DNA from: Paractinoplanes lichenicola
GTDB taxonomy: Bacteria; Actinomycetota; Actinomycetes; Mycobacteriales; Micromonosporaceae
Length of the DNA: 64,000 bases
Direction of reading: 5' to 3'
Assembly (NCBI RefSeq): GCF_016785085.1
Contig: NZ_JAENHO010000004.1
Span: 124,001-188,000 of the forward strand
Under the pieces are notes generated by a model. That model did not search any database and was not told the origin of the DNA. It saw nothing but the letters and a program-made list of their open reading frames with translations. This document shows positions 9,313 to 17,732 of this stretch, in pieces (the stretch's first letter is position 1; each line of letters starts with the position of its first letter). Made by a program: the position numbers and the translations under genes.

Positions 9313-9876
9313 ATGCAAGAGATCTCGGACGTCGTCCGGCAGCGGATCCGCGGGCTGCGTCAGGCCCGCGGGTGGAGCCTCGACGCGCTGGCCGCCCGCT
9401 GCCACATCAGCCCGTCCACGCTGAGCCGCATCGAGACCGGCCACCGCCGCATCGACCTCGACCAGCTGGTGGCGCTGGCCCGGGCCCTCGACACCACGAT
9501 CGATCACCTGGTCGAGCCGGTCGACGACGCCGACGTGATCATCCGGCCGCTGCAGCATCAGGAGCCGGGGCTGACGACGTGGGTGCTGTCGCGCGAGCCG
9601 GCCCGCCCCGGCGGCAGCCTCGTGGCCAAGATGCGGATCACGCCGGAGCGCCGCCCGAGCCCCGAGCGGCTGGCCGTCCATCCCGGGCGCGAGTGGTTCA
9701 CGGTGATCAGCGGGACGGCGCTGCTGCATCTGGCCGAGCGGCAGATCCCCGTCGCGACGGGCAACGCGGCCGAGTTCTCGACGATGATCCCGCACTTCAT
9801 CGGCGCGGTGGACGGCCCGGTCGAGATCCTCACGATCTTCGACCAGGAGGGCGAGCGCGCCCACGCGTCAGCCTGA
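9313..9876 (+). CDS. XRE-family regulator with cupin domain
   Basis: This 187-aa transcription factor has an N-terminal XRE helix-turn-helix (RQARGWSLDALAARCHISPS, then STLSRIETGHRRI). A C-terminal cupin barrel (about residues 100-180) includes HPGREWFTVISGTALL. Cupin regulators of this type bind small effectors or oxidised metabolites and usually repress a neighbouring gene. The next gene is an MFS efflux pump with an inverted repeat in its promoter, so the pump is the obvious target. Translation starts directly after the stop of the small membrane protein. Confidence 0.9.
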   Translation: MQEISDVVRQRIRGLRQARGWSLDALAARCHISPSTLSRIETGHRRIDLDQLVALARALDTTIDHLVEPVDDADVIIRPLQHQEPGLTTWVLSREPARPGGSLVAKMRITPERRPSPERLAVHPGREWFTVISGTALLHLAERQIPVATGNAAEFSTMIPHFIGAVDGPVEILTIFDQEGERAHASA

Positions 9877-9877
9877 T

Positions 9878-9929
9878 TCTTGCTATTCCCGCAAGAGCTA
9901 ATGCCGTACGGGCAAAGCCGCCCTACCTT
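9878..9929 (+). promoter_or_regulatory. MFS-gene promoter with inverted repeat
   Basis: TCTTGC at 9878-9883 and GCAAGA at 9891-9896 form an inverted repeat with a 7-base centre, a plausible operator for the adjacent XRE-cupin regulator. A -10-like TACCTT at 9924-9929 sits 6 bases before the ATG at 9936, and there is no ribosome site, so the MFS mRNA is probably leaderless. I see no good -35 element. Confidence 0.45.
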
Positions 9930-9935
9930 TGCGCC

Positions 9936-11420
9936 ATGCTTACCGCCCCCACCGTCACGATCGACGACCCCCGCCGGCGCCGCGCGATTCTGATCGCCGT
10001 CTGCGTCGCGCTGATGGCGGTCATCGCCTCCGTCTCCGGCCTCAACGTCGCCCAGCAGCAGATCGCCCTGGCCTTCGGGGCCTCGCAGAGCACCGTCCTG
10101 TGGATCATCAACGTCTACGCGCTCACCCTGGCCGCCCTGCTGCTGCCGCTGGGCGCGGCCGGCGACCGCTGGGGCCGCAAGCCCGTGCTGCTGACCGGCC
10201 TGCTCGTCTTCGGCGTCGCCAACGCGGTGGCCGGGCTCGCCCCGACGACCGAGGTCATGATCGCGTCCCGCCTGCTCAGCGGCGTCGGCGCGGCGATGAT
10301 CATGCCGGTCACCCTGGCCGTGATCACGTCGACGTTCCCCGAGGAGGAACGGTCCCGCGCGATCGGCATCTGGACCGGTGTGGCCGGCGGTGGCGGCCTG
10401 CTCGGCATGTATCTCTCGGCGATCCTGGTCGACGTCGCGAGCTGGCGCTGGCTGTTCCTGCTGCCGGTGGCGCTGGTCCTGGTGGCGGCCGTCCTGACCG
10501 TACGCTCGGTGCCCGACTCCCGCGAGGGGAAGGGCTTCGACGTCGGCGGCTCGGTGACGTCGCTGATCGCCGTGGTCGCGCTCATCTTCGTCCTGCACGA
10601 GGGTCCCGTACGGGGGTGGGCCGCCCCGGAGACCCTGATCGGCCTGGCCCTCGGCGTGATCGCCGCGATCGGTTTCGTCGCCTGGGAGCTGCGCCACCCC
10701 GCCCCGCTGCTCGACGTGCGCCTGTTCCGGTCACGCGGGCTCGCGAGCGGGTCGGTGTCGCTGCTGACCGTCTTCGGCGTGCAGGCGGGCATCTTCGTGG
10801 TGCTGTTCCCGTACTTCCAGGCCGTGCTGGGCTGGTCGGGCCTGCGCTCGACGCTCGCGATGCTGCCGATGGCGCTGCTCATGATGGTCGCCTCCGGCCT
10901 CGCCCCGCGGCTGGCGGCCCGGGCCGGCGCCCGCGCGACGATGGCCACCGGCATCGCCCTCGGCGGCGCGGGCCTGGCCCTGATGGCCGCCCTGGTCTCC
11001 GTCGACGGCGGCTACCTGTCGGTGCTGCCCGGCATGCTGGCGATGGGCCTGGGCATGGGCCTGTCGATGACCCCGTCGACCGAGGCCATCACGTCCTCGC
11101 TGCCCCGCGACCGCCAGGGCGTGGCGTCCGCGCTCAACGACGTGACCCGCGAGTTCGGCACCGCCCTGGGCGTGGCCCTGCTGGGCGCGATCCTGTCGGC
11201 CGGCTACCGCTCCGCCATCGACTCCCGCCTGCCCGGCGCCCCTTCCGCCGTACGCGAGAACATCGCCAACGCCGACGCCGCTTCGCTCGCGGCCGCCCAG
11301 CAATCCTTCGTCGACGGCTGGCAACAGGCCATGTGGGCCGGCGTCGCCGTCATGGCACTGCTTCTCGCGTACGTCGTCACGCGCGGCCCGCTACGCCGGA
11401 CGCCGGTGCACCACGGCTAG
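9936..11420 (+). CDS. MFS drug-efflux transporter, DHA2 type
   Basis: This 494-aa proton-driven exporter has about 14 hydrophobic helices. It carries the MFS loop 2-3 motif LPLGAAGDRWGRKPVLLTGL and the antiporter-type pattern around SRLLSGVGAAMIMP. Length and helix number fit the DHA2 branch, which pumps out cationic drugs, antibiotics and dyes. It follows the XRE-cupin regulator by 59 bp, and the promoter contains an inverted repeat, so it is probably inducible. The 3' end overlaps the end of the convergent phosphatase pseudogene by 30 bases. Substrate unknown. Confidence 0.9.
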   Translation: MLTAPTVTIDDPRRRRAILIAVCVALMAVIASVSGLNVAQQQIALAFGASQSTVLWIINVYALTLAALLLPLGAAGDRWGRKPVLLTGLLVFGVANAVAGLAPTTEVMIASRLLSGVGAAMIMPVTLAVITSTFPEEERSRAIGIWTGVAGGGGLLGMYLSAILVDVASWRWLFLLPVALVLVAAVLTVRSVPDSREGKGFDVGGSVTSLIAVVALIFVLHEGPVRGWAAPETLIGLALGVIAAIGFVAWELRHPAPLLDVRLFRSRGLASGSVSLLTVFGVQAGIFVVLFPYFQAVLGWSGLRSTLAMLPMALLMMVASGLAPRLAARAGARATMATGIALGGAGLALMAALVSVDGGYLSVLPGMLAMGLGMGLSMTPSTEAITSSLPRDRQGVASALNDVTREFGTALGVALLGAILSAGYRSAIDSRLPGAPSAVRENIANADAASLAAAQQSFVDGWQQAMWAGVAVMALLLAYVVTRGPLRRTPVHHG

Positions 11421-12094
11421 CACCACGTCGTCCTCGGCCCGGCCGGCCAGCTCGGTCAGCAGGCGGTCGCACAGGGCCTCGGCGGTCTTGTCCGGGGCCG
11501 CGGCCAGCGCGCCGAGCAGGGCGTCGAAGCCGGGCCGTCGGGCAGGGTGAACGCGTCGTACCAGTCGCCGCCGACCTTGGCCCCCTCGGCCGCCGGCTGA
11601 TAGCGGACCGCCACCTGCAAGTGGTCGGGCTGGGCGGGATGGCTGAGCAGGCTGCGCTGCAAGGCCTCGGCCAAGGCGCGTTCGCCGGCCCGGCTGAGAC
11701 CCTGGTTGAGGGCGGCCGCGACCAGGCGCAGGAACCCGCGGTAGGCGTCGTCGTAGGGCACGAGCGGGCTCAGCCCGGTCGCCGCGGCGCCGGTCCGCAC
11801 CGTGGCGATCATCGGCCCGATCTCGTCCCAGATCTCGGCGAACACCTCATGCACCGGGGCGCCCAGCGCGGCCGGATGCTTGTCGCCGATCATGTCGACG
11901 TAGGCCTCGTTGTAGACCATCACCTGCTCGGCACCCCAGAACAGCGTGACCGCGCTGCGGGTGTGCAGCAACATGTCGACCGCGCTGAGCAGGGTCGGGC
12001 TCCACTCGGCGACCGGGCCGAGCGGGGTCGTGGCCCAGTCGACCCCGAGATACGCCTCCCGCAGCGCGCCGGCGTCCTCGAAGGGGTCGATCAC
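11391..12094 (-). pseudogene. Deleted PAS-SpoIIE/PP2C phosphatase remnant
   Basis: The 5' part encodes a recognisable PAS-type sensor segment (from a GTG at 12094) that jumps directly into the end of a second sensory domain (PLVPYDDAYRGFLRLVAAAL). The start of a SpoIIE/PP2C phosphatase domain then follows (VRYQPAAEGAKVGGDWYDAF). At about 11537 the frame shifts, and in another frame the normal C-terminus of such phosphatases is found (FDALLGALAAAPDKTAEALC, then GRAEDDVVLAV), ending at the TAG at 11391-11393. Roughly 150 catalytic residues between VGGDWYDAF and FDALLGAL are missing. Two internal deletions and a frameshift make this a dead gene. Related intact proteins regulate anti-sigma pathways. 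Confidence 0.8.
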
Positions 12095-12123
12095 GCCCCG
12101 AATCTAGGGCATGCTCGGTCGGC

Positions 12124-12495
12124 ATGACGCATCCCGTGGTGCACTTCGAGATAATCGGCACCGACCCGGCCGCCCTCCGCGGCTACTACGGTTCGCTGTT
12201 CGGCTGGTCGTTCGATACCTCCGGGCCGGTCGCCGCGTCCGTCTCCGAGCCCGGCTCGTACGGCTTCACCCCGGCCGGGGACACGATCCCGGGCGGGGTG
12301 GGTGGCGGTGCCGGGTTTCGGCCGCAGACCGTTTTCTACGTGGGGGTGCCCGACGTGGAAGAGGCGCTGCGGCGGGCCGAGGCGCTGGGCGGGCGGCGGG
12401 TGATGGGGCCGGAGCGCCCTGAGGGTCGTGACCTGGTGGTCGCCCACTTCACCGACCCCGAGGGCAACCTGATCGGGCTGGCCGGGCCCGCCTGA
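12124..12495 (+). CDS. VOC (glyoxalase/bleomycin-resistance) family protein
   Basis: This 123-aa protein has two beta-alpha-beta-beta-beta modules of the vicinal-oxygen-chelate fold. The start (HPVVHFEIIGTDPAALRGYY) and the end (VAHFTDPEGNLIGLAG) are typical, with metal-ligand candidates His in the first strand and in AHFTDPEGN. Members act as dioxygenases, isomerases or drug-binding proteins, and the exact reaction cannot be read from sequence. It stands alone, convergent with the SDR at 12516. Confidence 0.85.
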   Translation: MTHPVVHFEIIGTDPAALRGYYGSLFGWSFDTSGPVAASVSEPGSYGFTPAGDTIPGGVGGGAGFRPQTVFYVGVPDVEEALRRAEALGGRRVMGPERPEGRDLVVAHFTDPEGNLIGLAGPA

Positions 12496-12515
12496 TCCGT
12501 CCCCGGCCCGTGCCG

Positions 12516-13226
12516 TCAGCCGAACAGGGCGGCCGGGATGTCGGCGTAGAACAGGGCCGGGTCACCGGAGAGGGAGGCTTTGACGTTGGCCGTCGGCTTG
12601 TCGGCGATGACCTCCAGCTTGCCCGCCTCCAGGCCGTCCAAGGCCTGGGCGATCACCTCGTGCGGCGGCAGCTTGGGGATGTCGTAGCCGGCCATCATGT
12701 CGGTGTCCGCGATGGCCAGGGCCAGGGCGGTGACCTGGGTCTTCTGCTCGGCCAGCTCGAGCCGGACGCCGTTGGTGAGCGACCACATCGCGGCCTTCGA
12801 GGCGGCGTAGCCGTTGCTCGCCGGGGCGAAGGCATACCAGCTCAGCGCCGAGATGACGTTGAGGATGGCCCCGCCGGCCAGCTTGGGCGCGAAGGCGCGG
12901 GTGACGTCGAGGGTCCCCCAGAAGTTGGTCTCGAACTCCCGGCGGATGTTCTCCTTGGACGGGCCGAGCAGGGGCGCGTTGGTCGAGATGCCGGCATTGT
13001 TGACGAGAATGTCGAGCTCACCCACCTCGGCGACCGCCGCGTCGATCGACGCCTGATCGGTCACGTCCAGCCGCAGCGGGACGACGCCGGGGATGTCGAT
13101 GCTCTCGGGCTTGCGCGCTGTGGCGTAGACGGTGGTCGCGCCGCGGGCCAGCAGGGCCTCGGCGAAGGCCTTGCCCAGGCCACGGTTGGCGCCGGTTACG
13201 AGGGCTTTTGTTCCGTTGATCTGCAT
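12516..13226 (-). CDS. Short-chain dehydrogenase/reductase
   Basis: This 236-aa NAD(P)-dependent oxidoreductase has a classical SDR Rossmann fold. Cofactor motif TGANRGLG lies at residues 10-17, NNAG follows DILV, and the catalytic Ser and Tyr-x-x-x-Lys occur in SALSWYAFAPASNGYAASK. The substrate is unknown. The gene stands alone. Its promoter carries an 18-bp palindromic element of the kind bound by MerR-family activators, so it may be induced by oxidative or electrophilic stress. The transcript is probably leaderless. Confidence 0.9.
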   Translation of the reverse strand: MQINGTKALVTGANRGLGKAFAEALLARGATTVYATARKPESIDIPGVVPLRLDVTDQASIDAAVAEVGELDILVNNAGISTNAPLLGPSKENIRREFETNFWGTLDVTRAFAPKLAGGAILNVISALSWYAFAPASNGYAASKAAMWSLTNGVRLELAEQKTQVTALALAIADTDMMAGYDIPKLPPHEVIAQALDGLEAGKLEVIADKPTANVKASLSGDPALFYADIPAALFG

Positions 13227-13231
13227 GCCGC

Positions 13232-13264
13232 CACGCTAGAACCTCACGTTGACGTCAGGGGCAA
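13232..13264 (-). promoter_or_regulatory. MerR-type promoter of the SDR gene
   Basis: CCTCACGTTGACGTCAGG at 13242-13259 is a near-perfect palindrome (CTGACGT-2-ACGTGAG). On the minus strand it sits between TTGCCC (13259-13264) and CTAGCG (13234-13239), a 19-bp spacer. The long spacer with a dyad inside is the hallmark of promoters activated by MerR/SoxR-type proteins. No MerR gene lies in this window. Confidence 0.55.
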
Positions 13265-13321
13265 GTACTGCGAGGCGCGTCACCCGGCTGCGGACACGGA
13301 AGATCATCTAGCCTCTGCCGT

Positions 13322-14326
13322 ATGAGTGAAGGTCCCGGTGAGGCGCCCGTGATGTCGCCGTACGAGGAACGACGGTGGGCGGAGTTGCAGCGGCACTGGG
13401 CGAAGAAGGCCGAGCGCCGCCAGCTGCTCCCGCCGAAGGCCAGGGCCGCGATCGGCGGCGCGGGCCGGCAGGTCAAGGAGACCGCCCGGAAGGCCGGCCA
13501 GGCCGTCGCGAACGTGACGCCCCCGGTCGTCAAGGACGGCCTCGGGACTGTGGCCGACGCGGCGCTGGTGCCGGTGGCCAAGCAAGCCGTTCACCTGCTC
13601 GAGCTCGTGACCGACTGGACGACCGAGCTCGTGGATCCCGAAAAGGTGCTGGAGCATCACCGGGCGGCCGGTCGGGAGGTCGAGAAGCTGGCGGACCTCA
13701 AGGGGCTCGACCTCGAGCAGCTCGACGACTTCACCCGGACGATGGCGCTGAAGTGGCGCACAAGCGGAGCGCTGCAGGGCGGGGCCATGGGTGCGCTCGC
13801 GATGGTTCCGTTCGCCGGCGGGGTCGCCGCGCTCACCCTGGACATGGTGGCGATGCACGTGCTGAGCACGGCCGTCGCCACGCGGGTCTGTTACGCGTAC
13901 GGGTTCGATGTGAACGACGATGAGATGAAGCACCTCGTCGATCGCATGGTGGTGCGGGCCTATCGCAGCCAGGCGCCGAAGGTCGAGACCGCTCGCAAGG
14001 CAGGGGCGGCGTTCAACGTCGCCAAGGACCGGGTGCGGTGGAGCCAGAAGTTGCGGGACGACCATCGGCTGATGGCGGCGGTCGAGAAGCTCATGAAACA
14101 GTTCGCCAACGGGCGCGCGGTTCCGGTCGACAAGGTCGCGAAGGCGATGCCGGTGGTCGCCGTGATCGCCGGGGCGGGCACCAACGCGTACGTGCTGGGC
14201 GACGTGGTGCGGCAGGCCCGCTTCTACGCCCAGACGCTGTATCTGGCCGAGAAGTACGGGCAGCCGGTGCCGGAGAATCTCCGCCGGCAGGACGACGGCG
14301 AGGGAGAGACGGCCGCTGTGCTTTGA
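13322..14326 (+). CDS. EcsC family protein
   Basis: This 334-aa protein matches the EcsC family, named after the third gene of the Bacillus ecs ABC-transporter locus. Its molecular function is unresolved. The N-terminal 100 residues are basic and helical. The middle (about 155-200) contains a Gly/Ala-rich hydrophobic pair around QGGAMGALAMVPFAGGVAAL, a family hallmark. The C-terminal part is helical, with VAVIAGAGTNAYVLGDV. A role at the membrane in secretion or envelope homeostasis is usually assumed. The next gene starts 7 bases after its stop. Confidence 0.85.
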   Translation: MSEGPGEAPVMSPYEERRWAELQRHWAKKAERRQLLPPKARAAIGGAGRQVKETARKAGQAVANVTPPVVKDGLGTVADAALVPVAKQAVHLLELVTDWTTELVDPEKVLEHHRAAGREVEKLADLKGLDLEQLDDFTRTMALKWRTSGALQGGAMGALAMVPFAGGVAALTLDMVAMHVLSTAVATRVCYAYGFDVNDDEMKHLVDRMVVRAYRSQAPKVETARKAGAAFNVAKDRVRWSQKLRDDHRLMAAVEKLMKQFANGRAVPVDKVAKAMPVVAVIAGAGTNAYVLGDVVRQARFYAQTLYLAEKYGQPVPENLRRQDDGEGETAAVL

Positions 14327-14333
14327 TGCTGCC

Positions 14334-14807
14334 GTGCGTATCAGCGAGTTGATCCTGCGGATCGGGCATCGGCGGTGGTTCGCCGCCTCGGGGCGGTTCT
14401 TGATGCCGCTCGACCGGCGGTTGATCCGGCTCGCCAAGGGCCGCTTCTCGGTGGTCGGCTGGCGGACGGCGCCGGCCACGTTGTTGCTGACGACCACGGG
14501 GCGCAAAAGCGGTCTGCCGCGGGAACGGCCGGTGCTGTACGCCCGTGACGGGGACGCGTTCGTCGTGATCGGCTCGAACTGGGGGCAGGACCATCATCCG
14601 AGCTGGTCGGTCAACCTGCTGGCCAACCCGGCGGCCACGATCACGATCGGCGGGGAGACCACCCCCGTACGGGCAATGCTGGTCGACGGGGCCGAGCGGG
14701 AACGGTTGTGGCCGCTGCTGTTGCGGGTCTGGCCGGCGTTTCGCGACTATGACGCCCGCGCAGCCCGTACGCTGCGAGTTTTCCGGCTGGAAGAGGACCG
14801 TCGATGA
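14334..14807 (+). CDS. Deazaflavin (F420)-dependent nitroreductase-family protein, DDN-like
   Basis: This 157-aa split-beta-barrel protein resembles the mycobacterial Ddn family of F420H2-dependent reductases. The phosphate-binding pattern TTTGRKSGLPRERPVLY and the following SNWGQDHHPSWSVNLLANP are characteristic. Such enzymes reduce quinones, nitro compounds or other electrophiles. Micromonosporaceae make F420, which fits. The GTG start at 14334 follows the EcsC gene by 7 bases. The stop overlaps the next ATG by 4 bases (ATGA), so the three genes probably form one operon. Confidence 0.85.
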   Translation: MRISELILRIGHRRWFAASGRFLMPLDRRLIRLAKGRFSVVGWRTAPATLLLTTTGRKSGLPRERPVLYARDGDAFVVIGSNWGQDHHPSWSVNLLANPAATITIGGETTPVRAMLVDGAERERLWPLLLRVWPAFRDYDARAARTLRVFRLEEDRR

Positions 14808-15436
14808 TCCACACCGTTGAGATCCAGCCCGAGCCGCCGGTTGCCGGCGACCGCAACACGATCGGCGGGTGGCCGCTGCTCGATGCCGGCGAACCGTGGC
14901 CGGCCTGCTTCTGCGGCCGGCCGATGGTCTTCTTCTTCCAGCTCGACGTCCCGCAGTTCGCCGGTGACCATCTACTGGTATTTCAGTGCCCGGCGCACGA
15001 CGACGCGGCCTTCGGCCCGGCTCAGCTGCCGGACCGTTACTGGGACACGGCAGTGGACCCCTATGCCGGCCCGTTCTGGCGTTTCCTGTTCCGCCCGTAC
15101 GGCGTAGCTTCGCCGGACGCCGAACCGCAGCTGGAACCGCGTCGGCTCGCCCTCCGGCCCGCCGACGAAGAGGTCGACGAACACGGTCGTGGCCGTTCCG
15201 GCTTCAAGCTGGGCGGCGTCCCGTCCTGGGCGCAGGAGCCCGAGAGTTACCGCTGCTCCTGCGGCACCGACATGGTCTTCCTGTGCCAGGTGCCGGAGAA
15301 TTTCGGCTTCGACATGTGGCCGATGCGCGACAAGAACGGCGACCAGGCCCAGCTCTTCCTGGGCAACGAGGTCTACATCTTCGCCTGCCCGGCCCGCTGC
15401 CACCCCGAGGCCGCCTGGCCCGCCATTCAGAACTGA
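14804..15436 (+). CDS. DUF1963-like zinc-binding protein
   Basis: This 210-aa cytosolic protein contains IGGWPLLDAGEPWPACFCGR near the N-terminus. A second half has KLGGVPSWAQEPE followed by CSCGTDMVFLCQVPENFGF. The repeated Cys-x-Cys pairs suggest a bound metal. The pattern of a cheap-looking beta fold that inspects PxW and QxP strings resembles DUF1963/YwqG proteins, whose function is unknown. It is translationally coupled to the DDN-like reductase. It ends 10 bases inside the convergent gene at 15427. Confidence 0.65.
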   Translation: MIHTVEIQPEPPVAGDRNTIGGWPLLDAGEPWPACFCGRPMVFFFQLDVPQFAGDHLLVFQCPAHDDAAFGPAQLPDRYWDTAVDPYAGPFWRFLFRPYGVASPDAEPQLEPRRLALRPADEEVDEHGRGRSGFKLGGVPSWAQEPESYRCSCGTDMVFLCQVPENFGFDMWPMRDKNGDQAQLFLGNEVYIFACPARCHPEAAWPAIQN

Positions 15437-17067
15437 GATTCCTGGCGAGACTCCCGGGCGGCAGCGAGCTCGCGCAGCCGGCGGTTCACATCGGCCGCCA
15501 CCGCCGCGGCCACCCCCGGCTTCTCGCGCCGTATTTCCCGGGCCCGGCGCAGGTCGGCCCCGATCCGTTCCAGCTGCTCCGGCAGTGACTGCTGCGGGTC
15601 GAGCATTTCACGGTCGTAAAGGTGCTCCGCCTCGGTCAAGAGTTCCGAAGTGAAGTCGGCCATCGCGCCGCTGCGAACCGGTGACTCGGCCCGCGCGACG
15701 GAGACGGCGACCAACGCCCGGACGACAGCGATGGTCGTGTGCCAGGACCGGCGAGGCGGCATGTGGTGGTCCCGCATCCGATCCACCAGCGCGAGCAGCG
15801 CCTCACGCCGGTGGGCATCGGTCACCAGACCGGCCAACTGAACGGCGCGCTGCAGCAGCAGCGGGGCGAAGTCCGGATGCTCGTGGGGTTCGTCCGGGGC
15901 CGAGCGACGGGTGATCCGCGCGCGGTCGGCCAGCTCGAGCAGGATGGAGCCGATCCGGGCCAGTTGAGCATCGGCGCCGCGCCGGGCCACCATGCCCTTC
16001 ATCGCCAGCGAGGCCACTTGCAGGGTGTTGTAGTCGGAGCTCTCGCCGTCGGTGGCGACCCACGGCACATCCTCGACCGGCCACCGGCCCGACCCGAAGG
16101 TCGCGATCCCCGCCCAGTAGGACAGGGCCAGCTCGTAGCGTAGTTGCAGCTTCCGGGACAGCCGCTGCTGTTCCTCGTCGAGCAGGCCGAGAACGCGCGT
16201 CCGCTCGGAGATCAGCTCCTCCACCGCTTCGAGGGCGGTGACCGTGGCGGTGATCCCTCCGGGCCAGCCGCACTCGAGCAGGTCGGCATCCCGGTCGTCC
16301 GCGACGAGGGTCTCGGGGGCAGCGGCGAGCATCTCCTGCCAGTCAGCCCGCAGCCGGGCCACCACTTGGGGCACCGGCAGTCTGTCCTGGTTCACCATGG
16401 CGAGCAGCGCCCGACCGGCCGGGGATTCGGTGTCGAACTCGGTGACGCTGAACGTACGCAGCAGCCCCTCCTGCGCCGCGGTGAGCCGGACACTCGCCCG
16501 TTCCTCCAGGTCCCGCAGCTGGTCGCGCAGCGCCTGGCGGGCCGTGCTGGTCCGGAAGATCCTGACGAAACCCAGGGTGGCCAGCGACAACGTCACCGAC
16601 ACCGCGTACGAGTCGACCGAGCCGGTGAACGTCGGCGTGCCGTTGTCGGCGTGCTCGGCGTAGTAGTCGAGCAGGATGGCGGCGAGCCGGTGCGGGATCT
16701 TCCGTTCGTCGCCCAGCGGGGCCAGCGCGGCGAGGACTTCCTGGCTCGTCATGTCGGGACGGTCGAGCGCGAGCCTGGGCAGACGGGTGGCGGGCAGCAG
16801 CAGGCACAGCAGCTGCTCGGCGTCGGCGACTGCATCGCGGACCGGCCCGTCACCCCAGACCCACAGATCCTCCCGTACGCAGTCCTCCGCGATCGCCCGC
16901 CAGATGTCGAGGATCTGCGGCCGGTCGCCGGTCTCGGGCCGGGGGCCGCCCCGCGCCACCCGCTGGTATCGGCGCTGCAGTTCGTCGTCCCCGAGCCGGG
17001 CGTGGGTGAGCCGCGCGGAGGCGTCGGCCGCGTCGGCCAACTCCTCGAAGACGCTGTCGTCGCTCAT
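15427..17067 (-). CDS. Unknown 546-aa protein coupled to a sigma factor
   Basis: I do not recognise a family. The protein is predicted cytosolic and mostly helical, with no signal peptide. Its acidic N-terminus starts MSDDSVFEELADAADAS. A more hydrophobic segment (SYAVSVTLSLATLGFVRIF) lies near residue 155, Arg/Glu-rich amphipathic helices follow, and a basic tail closes it. Its ATG lies inside the last codons of the sigma factor gene (overlap ATGA), so the two are made together. This arrangement suggests a regulator, anti-sigma factor or effector for that sigma factor, but no zinc-binding anti-sigma motif or clear transmembrane domain is visible. The frame is open further upstream, but that part overlaps the sigma gene. 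Confidence 0.75.
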   Translation of the reverse strand: MSDDSVFEELADAADASARLTHARLGDDELQRRYQRVARGGPRPETGDRPQILDIWRAIAEDCVREDLWVWGDGPVRDAVADAEQLLCLLLPATRLPRLALDRPDMTSQEVLAALAPLGDERKIPHRLAAILLDYYAEHADNGTPTFTGSVDSYAVSVTLSLATLGFVRIFRTSTARQALRDQLRDLEERASVRLTAAQEGLLRTFSVTEFDTESPAGRALLAMVNQDRLPVPQVVARLRADWQEMLAAAPETLVADDRDADLLECGWPGGITATVTALEAVEELISERTRVLGLLDEEQQRLSRKLQLRYELALSYWAGIATFGSGRWPVEDVPWVATDGESSDYNTLQVASLAMKGMVARRGADAQLARIGSILLELADRARITRRSAPDEPHEHPDFAPLLLQRAVQLAGLVTDAHRREALLALVDRMRDHHMPPRRSWHTTIAVVRALVAVSVARAESPVRSGAMADFTSELLTEAEHLYDREMLDPQQSLPEQLERIGADLRRAREIRREKPGVAAAVAADVNRRLRELAAARESRQESQF

Positions 17068-17687
17068 CGCTCGCCTCCCGCTCTGTCCACATTCTGCCCC
17101 TGCGACGAACGCGGCGGGGGTGGGGAAGGAGGGGGAGGTGCCGAAGACGGCGAACGCGGCGGGGGCGGGGGCGGGCGGGTGCGGTCGTATTCGCTGACTG
17201 CGGGGCGCAGGCGGTCGCGGGCCAGTTTGTAGTTCTGGCGGATCGTGGACTCGCTGCGGCGCAGTTCGTCGGAGATCTCGCTCATGCTCAGGCCGTCGAG
17301 GAAGCGGCTGAGCACCGCGTACTGGGTCGGCGGCAGGGTGCCGAGCAGCTCCTGCACCCACTGGTCGCCGCTGATCCGGTCGATGTCCGAGACCATGTCG
17401 ACCAGTTCGGGGAGTTGGTCGGTCGGCACGGCGACGAAGCGGTGGTCGCCGCGGTCACGGCGAAGCTTGATGATCGTCCGGGGGACTGCCCGCCGGGCGT
17501 ACGCGGCCGGGCTTTTGATCTCGTGCCAGCGCTCGCACATGGCCACCATGACCGTGTCCACGGCGTCGTCCGCGTCGTGGTAGCTGCCGCACCAGAACGT
17601 CGCGAAGCTCAGCAGCGGCTCGTACATCCGCTTGAAGAAGTCCTCGAACGACTCGGCGGGGACCGGCCGCTCCGGTCTGTCGGCCAC
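17064..17687 (-). CDS. ECF-type RNA polymerase sigma factor with Pro-rich tail
   Basis: This 207-aa alternative sigma factor has sigma region 2 (FFKRMYEPLLSFATFWCG, then DADDAVDTVMVAMCERWHE) and region 4 (LLGTLPPTQYAVLSRFLDGL, then MSEISDELRRSESTIRQNYK). The last ~45 residues are an unusual Pro/Ser-rich tail with a PPPPPP run, absent from ordinary ECF factors. The GTG at 17687 is chosen because GGGAGGG lies 5 bases upstream; an ATG at 17720 has no such site. It is coupled to the 546-aa unknown protein. Members of this type often respond to envelope or redox stress, but the trigger here is not visible. Confidence 0.85.
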   Translation of the reverse strand: MADRPERPVPAESFEDFFKRMYEPLLSFATFWCGSYHDADDAVDTVMVAMCERWHEIKSPAAYARRAVPRTIIKLRRDRGDHRFVAVPTDQLPELVDMVSDIDRISGDQWVQELLGTLPPTQYAVLSRFLDGLSMSEISDELRRSESTIRQNYKLARDRLRPAVSEYDRTRPPPPPPRSPSSAPPPPSPPPPRSSQGQNVDRAGGER

Positions 17688-17732
17688 GTCGCCCTCCCGC
17701 CCTCGTCGTCCGGGTCTCATGATGACCGAGCG

